A stretch of DNA of 64,000 nucleotides, taken from positions 1-64,000 of the forward strand of contig NZ_JACUUB010000006.1 of NCBI RefSeq assembly GCF_014859525.1, in the 5' to 3' direction. Origin of the DNA: Marinobacter sp. (GTDB taxonomy: Bacteria > Pseudomonadota > Gammaproteobacteria > Pseudomonadales > Oleiphilaceae). The notes beneath the pieces were generated by a model. That model was not told the DNA's origin. It did no database searches and was given only the letters and a program-made list of their open reading frames with translations. Positions 55,899 through 64,000 of the stretch are shown here, one piece after another; positions within the stretch are counted from its first letter, which is position 1, and every line of letters begins with the position of its first letter. The position numbers were made by a program, and so were the translations under genes.

Positions 55899-55998
55899 CA
55901 ATGGCAACCTTAATGTTTTCCAGTTGCCTGATTTTTATGCGAGTTTGCGGTTTGTACAGCTCCTAACCGAATTATCGCCAAGGATACAGATCTCCGAT

Positions 55999-58638
55999 AT
56001 GGGTAAAAGTCTCGTTATTGTCGAGTCGCCAGCGAAAGCGAAGACCATCAACAAGTACCTGGGCTCGGATTTTATCGTTAAATCCAGCGTTGGCCACATT
56101 CGTGACCTGCCAGTCAGTGGCAGTGGCAGTCAGTCTGACCCGAAAGAACGCGCCAAGCAGGCTGCCGTTACTCGCAAACTTAACCCGGAAGAAAAGGCAG
56201 CTCACAAGAAACGTAAAGCCAGGGAGCAGCTTGTCGCCCGTATGGGAGTTGATCCGGATCAGGATTGGAGTGCTCGTTATGAGATCCTGCCCGGCAAGGA
56301 AAAAGTCGTCAGTGAATTGAAGCGGCTCGCCAAATCTGCCGACCATATTTATCTGGCAACGGATTTGGATAGAGAAGGGGAGGCCATTGCCTGGCACCTC
56401 CAGGAAACCATTGGCGGCGAGCCTGAAAAGTACCGCCGCGTGGTGTTTAATGAGATCACCAAGCGCGCGATTCAGGATGCATTCAAAGATCCCGGTAGCC
56501 TGGACAATCACCGTGTAAATGCACAACAAGCCAGAAGATTTCTCGACCGCGTGGTCGGTTATATGGTTTCTCCGTTACTGTGGGCGAAGCTTGCCCGAGG
56601 GCTGTCGGCGGGGCGCGTGCAGTCTGTTGCTGTCCGGTTGATTGTCGAGCGTGAGCGCGAAATTCGTAAATTTGTACCAGAAGAATTCTGGCAATTGCAT
56701 GCCGACTTAACTGCGACTGGCACAAAGGATCCTGTTCGGTTTGAAGTGACGCGGCACGATGACAAACCGTATCGACCGGTCAACGAAATCCAAAGTAGTG
56801 AGCACGTAGCGCGTCTTGAGGCAGGCAGATTCAAGGTTGCCAAACGTGAGGATAAACCGACTCGCTCTAAACCTTCGGCACCGTTTATTACGTCGACGTT
56901 GCAGCAGGCGGCCAGTAACCGTTTGGGGTTCAGTGTCAAAAAGACCATGATGCTGGCGCAGCGTTTGTACGAGGCCGGGTTTATCACCTATATGCGTACT
57001 GACTCAACCAATCTGAGCCAGGATGCCGTGGCCAGCTGTCGTGAATTTGTCGAGAAACAGTTTGGTGAGCGCTATTTGCCTGACAACCCGCGTTTATACG
57101 GTAGCAAGGAAGGCGCTCAGGAGGCGCACGAGGCCATTCGGCCTTCCGATGTTGACCGCAGGCCTACCGACATCTCCGGTCTCGAAAAAGATGCAGAGAA
57201 GCTATACGACTTGATCTGGCGGCAGTTCATTGCCTGTCAGATGGCGGACGCAGAATTCCTGAGCACGTCTATTGTGGTGGCAAACGGCGATTATGAATTG
57301 CGAACCCGTGGTCGTATCGTCAAATTTGAAGGTTTTCTGAAAGCCGCACCCCAGTCGAGCAAGAAAGACGAAGATGTGGCGTTGCCAGACATCAAGGTCG
57401 ATGAGGTGCTGGATCTGAAAAAGCTGGATCCGACTCAGCACTTCACCAAGCCATCACCTCGCTACACTGAGGCGAGCTTGGTAAAGGAACTCGAAAAGCA
57501 GGGGATTGGCCGTCCATCGACCTACGCATCTATCATTTCTACGATCCAGGATCGAGGCTATGTTCGGCTGCAGAATCGCCGGTTTTACGCCGAAAAAATG
57601 GGCGAGATTGTCACCGAGCGCCTGGCTGAATCGTTTCCTAATCTGATGAACTACGATTTTACTGCACGACTTGAGGACGAGTTGGACCACATTGCCGGTG
57701 GTGATGTTAATTGGAAGACGGTTCTTAATGATTTCTACACCAAGTTTCGTGCTCAGCTTGAAAGCGCCGAGCAATCCGAAGGCGGAATGCGCGCCAACAG
57801 TCCGACGGAAACCGATATTTCGTGTCCCAGTTGTGGCCGGAACATGCAAATCCGCGTTGCGAGTACGGGTGTGTTCCTGGGCTGCTCAGGTTACTCGCTG
57901 CCTCCGAAGGAGCGTTGCAAAACCACGATTAACCTGGTGTCCGGTGATGAGGTAGTCAGCGCCGATGAGGATGTCGAAGGCGAGGGTGAATCGCGGCTGC
58001 TCCGCAAAAAACGTCGCTGTGGCAAGTGCGGTTCGGCCATGGACAGTTATTTGATTGACGAGGCGCGCAAGCTTCACGTCTGCGGCAATAACCCGGATTG
58101 TTCTGGCTATGAAGTCGAGCAGGGCACCTTTCGGATCAAAGGATATGACGGACCGTCGCTTGAGTGTGACAAGTGTGGCTCTGAGATGCAGCTCAAGACC
58201 GGTCGTTTTGGTAAGTACTTCGGCTGTACCAATGCTGAGTGCAAAAACACCCGCAAGCTGTTGAAAAACGGAGAGCCGGCGCCGCCCAAAATGGACCCGG
58301 TGCCCATGCCGGAATTGCAGTGCCAGAAGGTCGACGACACCTACGTTTTGCGGGATGGTGCCTCTGGCCTGTTCCTTGCGGCCAGCAAATTCCCGAAAAA
58401 TCGGGAGACAAGGCCGCCATTGGTGATGGAAATAAAGCCGCACCGTAAAGAAATTGATCCAAAATATGACTATCTGATGGAGGCTCCAGAGCGGGATCCT
58501 GAGGGTAATCCGTCGGTGATTCGGTACAGCCGGAAGTCCAAAGAGCAGTACGTGATGTCAGAGCAGGACGGCAAAGCAACGGGTTGGTCTGCCTGGTATG
58601 AAGGCGGGCGCTGGGTTCCGAGAGATAAAAAGAAGTGA
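55999..58638 (+). CDS. topA: DNA topoisomerase I
   Basis: [36 protein letters not shown]-terminal Cys4 zinc modules. Confidence 0.98.
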   Translation: MGKSLVIVESPAKAKTINKYLGSDFIVKSSVGHIRDLPVSGSGSQSDPKERAKQAAVTRKLNPEEKAAHKKRKAREQLVARMGVDPDQDWSARYEILPGKEKVVSELKRLAKSADHIYLATDLDREGEAIAWHLQETIGGEPEKYRRVVFNEITKRAIQDAFKDPGSLDNHRVNAQQARRFLDRVVGYMVSPLLWAKLARGLSAGRVQSVAVRLIVEREREIRKFVPEEFWQLHADLTATGTKDPVRFEVTRHDDKPYRPVNEIQSSEHVARLEAGRFKVAKREDKPTRSKPSAPFITSTLQQAASNRLGFSVKKTMMLAQRLYEAGFITYMRTDSTNLSQDAVASCREFVEKQFGERYLPDNPRLYGSKEGAQEAHEAIRPSDVDRRPTDISGLEKDAEKLYDLIWRQFIACQMADAEFLSTSIVVANGDYELRTRGRIVKFEGFLKAAPQSSKKDEDVALPDIKVDEVLDLKKLDPTQHFTKPSPRYTEASLVKELEKQGIGRPSTYASIISTIQDRGYVRLQNRRFYAEKMGEIVTERLAESFPNLMNYDFTARLEDELDHIAGGDVNWKTVLNDFYTKFRAQLESAEQSEGGMRANSPTETDISCPSCGRNMQIRVASTGVFLGCSGYSLPPKERCKTTINLVSGDEVVSADEDVEGEGESRLLRKKRRCGKCGSAMDSYLIDEARKLHVCGNNPDCSGYEVEQGTFRIKGYDGPSLECDKCGSEMQLKTGRFGKYFGCTNAECKNTRKLLKNGEPAPPKMDPVPMPELQCQKVDDTYVLRDGASGLFLAASKFPKNRETRPPLVMEIKPHRKEIDPKYDYLMEAPERDPEGNPSVIRYSRKSKEQYVMSEQDGKATGWSAWYEGGRWVPRDKKK

Positions 58639-58657
58639 TTTTCTAGCCATTAAATCT

Positions 58658-58691
58658 GCGAACCAACGTTTTTGCTGTGCTGTTGGTTCGC
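58658..58691. terminator. Convergent hairpin between topA and the following minus-strand gene
   Basis: GCGAACCAAC ... GTTGGTTCGC. Confidence 0.5.
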
Positions 58692-58737
58692 GGGTTTCGA
58701 GGTTATTCCCGCTTTGGGGCCTGGTTGTGGCCCGGCG

Positions 58738-59607
58738 TTATTTTTTCCGAAGGCGCTGAATCAGCGAAGACGTATCCCATCGATTACCCCCCATATCCTG
58801 TACATCGCTGTAAAACTGATCCACCAGAGCGGTAACTGGCAGTTTTGAGCCGTTGCGGCGGGCTTCATCCAGGCAGATTCCCAAATCCTTGCGCATCCAA
58901 TCCACGGCAAACCCGTGATTGAATTCGCCATCAATCATCGTTCCAGAACGGTTTTCCATTTGCCATGATTGGGCGGCACCTTTGGAAATCACATCAATGA
59001 CCTTGCGAACGTCCAGTTCTGCCTGTTCGGCAAAATGCAGGGCCTCAGACAGGCCTTGCAGTAGTCCGGCAATGGCAATCTGGTTAACCATTTTGGTTTT
59101 TTGACCGCTGCCTACAGGCCCCATCAAGTTAAGTGCCCGGGCATAGCACTCGAGGACCGGCCGAACAGCATCAAAGTGCTCCTGTGTACCGCCACACATG
59201 ATGGTTAACTGGCCGTTTTCGGCACCCTGCTGGCCGCCGGAAACCGGCGCATCAATAAAGCCGAGGCCACGGTTGTTGGCAGCTTTGGCCAGGCGCTCCG
59301 CAATGCCGGCAGACGCTGTTGTGTGATCCACAAGAAGTGCAGACGGAGGTGCTTTGGCGATAATGCCTTCAGGTGATTCGTAGACCTCTCTGAGATCTTC
59401 GTCGGCGCCAACGCATGTGAGGATGATATCGGCCTGTGCAACTGCTTTTGCAATATTGTCAGCGGCTGCTCCACCAAATTCATTGGCCCACCTTTGAGCT
59501 GTTTTCGATGTTCGATTCCAGACGGACACGCCGTGGCCGGCCTTGCTCAGGTGGCCGGCCATTGGGTACCCCATCACGCCAAGTCCAATGAAAGCGATCT
59601 GTGCCAT
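58738..59607 (-). CDS. NAD(P)-dependent beta-hydroxyacid dehydrogenase
   Basis: IAFIGLGVMGYPMAGHLSKAGH; FIDAPVSGGQQGAENGQLTIM; GSGQKTKMVNQI. Confidence 0.93.
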   Translation of the reverse strand: MAQIAFIGLGVMGYPMAGHLSKAGHGVSVWNRTSKTAQRWANEFGGAAADNIAKAVAQADIILTCVGADEDLREVYESPEGIIAKAPPSALLVDHTTASAGIAERLAKAANNRGLGFIDAPVSGGQQGAENGQLTIMCGGTQEHFDAVRPVLECYARALNLMGPVGSGQKTKMVNQIAIAGLLQGLSEALHFAEQAELDVRKVIDVISKGAAQSWQMENRSGTMIDGEFNHGFAVDWMRKDLGICLDEARRNGSKLPVTALVDQFYSDVQDMGGNRWDTSSLIQRLRKK

Positions 59608-59659
59608 AGAGCCTTGCCCTCGTTGTTATCAGTTTTTATCTTTGTCGTTCCATAATACG

Positions 59660-59690
59660 AAAAAAGCCGCTGAGATCAGCGGCTTTTTGG
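59660..59690. terminator. Terminator between gltA and the dehydrogenase gene
   Basis: AAAAAGCCGCTGA GA TCAGCGGCTTTTT. Confidence 0.85.
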
Positions 59691-59711
59691 GTTCTGAGTG
59701 TAAAGTGCCAC

Positions 59712-60986
59712 TCAGTTTTTCGGGTAGTCGCGTTTCGGCGAGCCTGTATACAGCTGGCGCGGACGGCCGATGCGGTAGTTGCCGCTGACCATTTCGTTCC
59801 AGTGCGAGAACCAGCCAATGGTACGCGACATCGCGAAGATCACGGTAAACATCGACGTTGGGATACCAATGGCCTTCAGGATGATGCCGGAGTAGAAGTC
59901 GACGTTCGGGTACAGCTGGCGCTGCACGAAGTATTCGTCTTCCAGGGCAATCTGTTCCAGGCGCTGGGCAATTTTCAGGAGAGGATCGTTTTCCAGGCCG
60001 AGCTCGCTCAATACCTGGTGAGCGGTTTCGCTCATCACTTTGGCGCGCGGATCAAAGTTTTTATAAACCCGGTGGCCAAAGCCCATCAGACGGAACGGAT
60101 CGTTCTTGTCTTTGGCTTTCGCGATGAAGGTATCGATGTTGGCGACATCGCCGATTTCGGCCAGCATATCCAGAACAGCTTCGTTGGCACCGCCATGAGC
60201 GGGTCCCCACAAGGCCGCGATACCAGAGGCGATGCAGGCGTAGGGGTTGGCGCCGGTAGAGCCAGCCAGGCGAACGGTAGAGGTAGAGGCGTTCTGCTCG
60301 TGATCAGCGTGCAGGATGAAGATCTTGTCCATGGCATTGGCCAGCACCGGATTCGGCTGATATTCCTCGCAAGGCGTGCCAAACATCATGTGCAGGAAGT
60401 TTTCAGCGTAGGACAGGTCGTTGCGCGGGTACATGAACGGCTGACCGACCGAATACTTGTAACACCAGGCCGCAATGGTCGGCATTTTGGCGATCAGGCG
60501 GTGTCCAGTGACCTCGCGCTGCTTGGGATCGGTGACGTCCATCTGGTCATGGTAGAACGCGGACAGGGCGCCAACAACGCCACACATGATGGCCATCGGA
60601 TGCGCATCACGGCGGAAGCCGTTGAAGAAATTGCGCATCTGATCGTGCAGCATGGTGTGGTTTTTGATGGTGTCGTGGAACCGTTTGTTCTCTTCCGCAG
60701 TCGGCAGCTCACCATTCAAAAGCAGATAGCAGACCTCGAGAAAATCGGATTGCTCGGCCAGCTGGTCGATCGGGTAACCACGGTGAAGCAGCACGCCTTT
60801 GGCTCCATCAATGTAGGTGATGGCAGATTCGCAGGCTGCAGTGGATACAAAGCCGGGATCGTAGGTGAAGACGCCTTCCTGGACCAGGCCACGTACGTCA
60901 ATAACGTCAGGGCCGACGGTGCCGGAATACATCGGTAGCTCAATGGACTTATCTCCCACCGAGAGCGTGGCTTTCCTGTCGGTCAT
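59712..60986 (-). CDS. gltA: Citrate synthase
   Basis: [54 protein letters not shown]. Confidence 0.98.
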   Translation of the reverse strand: MTDRKATLSVGDKSIELPMYSGTVGPDVIDVRGLVQEGVFTYDPGFVSTAACESAITYIDGAKGVLLHRGYPIDQLAEQSDFLEVCYLLLNGELPTAEENKRFHDTIKNHTMLHDQMRNFFNGFRRDAHPMAIMCGVVGALSAFYHDQMDVTDPKQREVTGHRLIAKMPTIAAWCYKYSVGQPFMYPRNDLSYAENFLHMMFGTPCEEYQPNPVLANAMDKIFILHADHEQNASTSTVRLAGSTGANPYACIASGIAALWGPAHGGANEAVLDMLAEIGDVANIDTFIAKAKDKNDPFRLMGFGHRVYKNFDPRAKVMSETAHQVLSELGLENDPLLKIAQRLEQIALEDEYFVQRQLYPNVDFYSGIILKAIGIPTSMFTVIFAMSRTIGWFSHWNEMVSGNYRIGRPRQLYTGSPKRDYPKN

Positions 60987-61252
60987 GTTGCTCTCCTGTC
61001 TGATTGGCTGTAATAGCTTTTCTGCATGTGTAGATGCGCAAGGAAGCGCGTATTATCGCAAAACTGGCGGCAAAATATAGGGCGTTAGCTTTTTTTGTCA
61101 ATGGACTCTGAGTTAAAAGCGGGAATTTAACGTTTTCTGTAAATGAGGGATATCCCGAATAACGGTACTCACTGGCATAAATTGGATTTGTCAATAAGCC
61201 TTATAGAGGGCGAGGGCTGGCTATTCTCAAGATTTTGAAGGTTGTTGCAAGT

Positions 61253-61281
61253 TTGTAATTACCGGGGCGTCTCCTTATAAT
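61253..61281 (+). promoter_or_regulatory. Sigma-70 promoter for sdhC
   Basis: TTGTAA-N17-TATAAT. Confidence 0.6.
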
Positions 61282-61463
61282 CCGTAGCCCGGAATCGGGG
61301 ATGCACCTTAATGCGCGCTTCAGTATAGCAAGCTACCGGGTTGCCATCCGCCCTCCTGAACCAATCGGTTATCGGTAACCTGCCGATCGCCCGATCGAAA
61401 TATACACCAACCATCCGCCGCCGTTTTCGGTCCCGCGGAACCAAAAGAGAGTGTGAGAGCGCT

Positions 61464-61838
61464 GTGAATAGCAAACGACCAGTAAATCTCGATCTCGGCA
61501 AGTTCCATTTCCCGCTGCCTGCCATCACATCGATCCTGCATCGCATCAGCGGCATCATCATTTTTGTGGGTGTTGCCTTCCTGTTGTACGGTCTGGATCT
61601 CTCCCTGTCCGGAGAAGATGGTTTTGCCCGGGTAAGTGAACTGCTGGACAGCTTCCTTGCCAAGCTGATTATTTGGGGCATCCTTTCTGCTCTGCTTTAC
61701 CACCTCGTTGCAGGTATCAAGCACCTGCTCATGGATATGGGTATTGCCGAGGAACTCGAAAGCGGTCGTCTCGCCGCGAAGATCACTTTAGTGGTTTCCA
61801 TTGTTCTCATTATTCTGGCTGGAGTCTGGGTATGGTAA
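61464..61838 (+). CDS. sdhC: Succinate dehydrogenase cytochrome b556 subunit
   Basis: NSKRPVNLDLGKFHFPLPAITSILHRISG; YHLVAGIKHLLMD; GTG start inferred. Confidence 0.95.
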   Translation: MNSKRPVNLDLGKFHFPLPAITSILHRISGIIIFVGVAFLLYGLDLSLSGEDGFARVSELLDSFLAKLIIWGILSALLYHLVAGIKHLLMDMGIAEELESGRLAAKITLVVSIVLIILAGVWVW

Positions 61839-62176
61839 GCAGCGTAACTAACCTCGGCCGAAGTGGCGTTTTTGACTGGTTGATCCAGCGCGTTACCGCC
61901 TACGTACTGGCTCTGTACACCCTGTTCCTGCTGGGCTTCATGGTGTTCAGTGACGTTAACTACGAAACCTGGGCAGCACTGTTCTCGCAAACCTGGTTCC
62001 GTATCTTTACTCTTCTGGCGCTCCTGTCCATTGGCGCTCACGCCTGGGTTGGGCTCTGGACAGTCACTACCGATTATATCAAGGCGATGGCGCCGCGTTT
62101 CCTGGTGCAGGCGCTGTGTGGTTTGACCATGTTCGTGTATGTGATTTGGGGCATTCAGATTCTTTGGGGGCTTTAA
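61832..62176 (+). CDS. sdhD: Succinate dehydrogenase membrane anchor subunit
   Basis: GVFDWLIQRVTAYVLALYTLFLLGF; between sdhC and sdhA. Confidence 0.95.
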   Translation: MVSSVTNLGRSGVFDWLIQRVTAYVLALYTLFLLGFMVFSDVNYETWAALFSQTWFRIFTLLALLSIGAHAWVGLWTVTTDYIKAMAPRFLVQALCGLTMFVYVIWGIQILWGL

Positions 62177-62179
62177 TAG

Positions 62180-63952
62180 ATGGCTAATATCAAGACCATG
62201 TCTTATGACGCGATTGTTATCGGCGGTGGCGGCGCCGGTATGCGGGCTGCCCTGCAGTTGACCGAGTCCGGCGTCAACACTGCCTGTATCACAAAAGTGT
62301 TCCCGACGCGCTCGCACACAGTGTCTGCGCAGGGCGGTATCACTTGTGCGATCGCAAGTGCTGACCCCAATGATGATTGGCGCTGGCACATGTATGACAC
62401 CGTCAAGGGCTCGGATTACATTGCCGACCAGGATGCGGTTGAGTATATGTGTTCAGTAGGTCCGCAGGCGGTCTTTGAGCTTGAGCATATGGGACTTCCA
62501 TTTTCACGGACTGAGCAGGGCCGTATTTATCAGCGTCCATTCGGCGGTCAGTCCAAGGGCCCTGATAACCCTACTCAGGCGGCACGTACCTGTGCAGCTG
62601 CCGACCGTACCGGTCACGCGCTTCTGCATACGCTTTATCAGGCAAACCTCAAGGGTGGTACAACCTTCCTGAATGAGTGGTATGCGGTTGATCTGGTCAA
62701 GAACAGCAAGAACGAAGTGGTTGGTGTCGTTGCTATCGAGATCGAAACTGGCGAAGTGGCTTACATCAAGTCCAAAGCGACTGTGTTGGCTACCGGTGGA
62801 GCAGGTCGGATCTACGCTTCCACTACCAACGCTTTGATCAACACCGGCGACGGCATTGGCATGGCACTGCGTGCGGGTTTCCCGATGCAGGATATGGAAA
62901 TGTGGCAGTTCCACCCAACTGGCATCCACGGTGCTGGCACCTTGGTAACCGAGGGTTGCCGCGGTGAAGGTGGCTACCTGATCAATGCGGAAGGCGAGCG
63001 CTTCATGGAGCGTTATGCGCCAAACGCAAAAGACCTGGCTGGTCGTGATGTTGTGGCGCGGGCCATGGTTATCGAGATTCTTGAGGGTCGTGGCTGCGGT
63101 CCAGAAAAGGACCACGTTCTGCTGAAACTGGATCATCTTGGCGAAGAAACGCTGAATCTGCGCTTGCCGGGCATCTGTGAGCTTTCTCGCACGTTTGCTC
63201 ATGTTGATCCGGTGAAAGAGCCGGTTCCGGTTGTGCCAACCTGTCACTACATGATGGGTGGTATTCCGACCAACGTTGGCGGGCAGGCACTCACCCAGGA
63301 CGAAAATGGCACCGACAAGCCTATTCCGGGCCTGTTCGCTTGTGGCGAAGCCGCCTGCGTGTCGGTACATGGCGCCAATCGCCTGGGCGGTAATTCGCTG
63401 CTGGACCTGGTGGTATTTGGTCGTGCTGCAGGTCTTCATATTGAGGAACAGTTGCGCGGCGGGTTTGAGGTTGATGCTGCCAGTGAGGAAGACATCAAGC
63501 GGGCAATGGCGCGTCTTGATCGTCTGAACAGCGCTTCGGAAGGTGAAAGCGTGGCTGCGGTCCGCAAAGATCTTCAGAACTGCATGCAGCTATACTTTGG
63601 CGTTTTCCGTGACGGTAAAAGTATGGAGGAAGGCCTCAGGAAGCTGGAAGCGATTGGTGAGCGGGTTCGCAACACCAAGCTGTCTGATACCAGCAGTGCT
63701 TTCAATACCGCACGTATCGAAGCGCTGGAGCTCGACAATCTGTTCGAAGTGGCACTGGCGACTGCGATCTCGGCATACGAGCGCAAAGAGAGTCGGGGCG
63801 CTCATGCCCGGAACGATTTCACCGAACGTGATGATGAGAACTGGCTGAAGCACTCCATGTACTTCCCGCTGGACAAGCGCGTTGGTAAGCGTGACGTGAA
63901 CTTTGCGCCGAAGACCGTAGACACCTTCCAGCCGAAGGTCCGGACTTACTAA
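62180..63952 (+). CDS. sdhA: Succinate dehydrogenase flavoprotein subunit
   Basis: [40 protein letters not shown]. Confidence 0.98.
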   Translation: MANIKTMSYDAIVIGGGGAGMRAALQLTESGVNTACITKVFPTRSHTVSAQGGITCAIASADPNDDWRWHMYDTVKGSDYIADQDAVEYMCSVGPQAVFELEHMGLPFSRTEQGRIYQRPFGGQSKGPDNPTQAARTCAAADRTGHALLHTLYQANLKGGTTFLNEWYAVDLVKNSKNEVVGVVAIEIETGEVAYIKSKATVLATGGAGRIYASTTNALINTGDGIGMALRAGFPMQDMEMWQFHPTGIHGAGTLVTEGCRGEGGYLINAEGERFMERYAPNAKDLAGRDVVARAMVIEILEGRGCGPEKDHVLLKLDHLGEETLNLRLPGICELSRTFAHVDPVKEPVPVVPTCHYMMGGIPTNVGGQALTQDENGTDKPIPGLFACGEAACVSVHGANRLGGNSLLDLVVFGRAAGLHIEEQLRGGFEVDAASEEDIKRAMARLDRLNSASEGESVAAVRKDLQNCMQLYFGVFRDGKSMEEGLRKLEAIGERVRNTKLSDTSSAFNTARIEALELDNLFEVALATAISAYERKESRGAHARNDFTERDDENWLKHSMYFPLDKRVGKRDVNFAPKTVDTFQPKVRTY

Positions 63953-63965
63953 GGGGGACGTGAAA

Positions 63966-64000
63966 ATGTTAGTAAGCCTTTATCGTTATAATCCGGAAAG
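63966..64000 (+). CDS. sdhB: Succinate dehydrogenase iron-sulfur subunit, truncated by window end
   Basis: MLVSLYRYNPE start immediately after sdhA. Confidence 0.75.
   Translation, partial: MLVSLYRYNPE

Noticed and set aside
59802-60938. 378-aa plus-strand ORF antisense to gltA
   Set aside because: Shadow of citrate synthase codon bias; no start context or domain signature.
62504-63439. 311-aa minus-strand ORF antisense to sdhA
   Set aside because: Shadow ORF inside a highly conserved gene.

Overview
The window looks like core chromosome of a Marinobacter-like gammaproteobacterium; this is inferred from gene content and protein character, as no database search was run. Gene order: pilZ and a degenerate HD-GYP gene; an ABC-2 exporter; queF; a membrane adenylate/guanylate cyclase with an Mpo1-like gene; a nitroreductase; flgBCDEFGHIJKL; tRNA-Leu(CAA), queA-tgt-yajC-secDF; suhB; trmJ-cysE-iscR-iscS; ndk-rlmN-pilW-rodZ-ispG-hisS-yfgM-bamB-der; pta-ackA; a GGDEF/EAL gene; a ccoM-like small ORF; tRNA-Glu and tRNA-Gly; MOSC, ABC-F, a DUF6901-like gene; a universal stress protein; fadBA; topA; gltA; and sdhCDA(B). 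I found no CRISPR array, IS element, prophage or obvious defence island, and no clear candidate for an entirely new system. The items most worth a second look are: (i) a long hairpin between flgE and flgF that buries the flgF Shine-Dalgarno; (ii) an IscS lacking its usual C-terminal tail, followed directly by ndk with iscU-iscA-hscBA-fdx absent; (iii) an unlisted 51-aa CcoM-like ORF behind a perfect FNR/Anr box; (iv) a 130-codon remnant ORF with one internal TAA, antisense and upstream of the ABC exporter; (v) an HD-GYP protein that has lost its HD dyad, next to an intact PilZ protein; and (vi) a palindrome flanked by 10-bp direct repeats upstream of pilZ.
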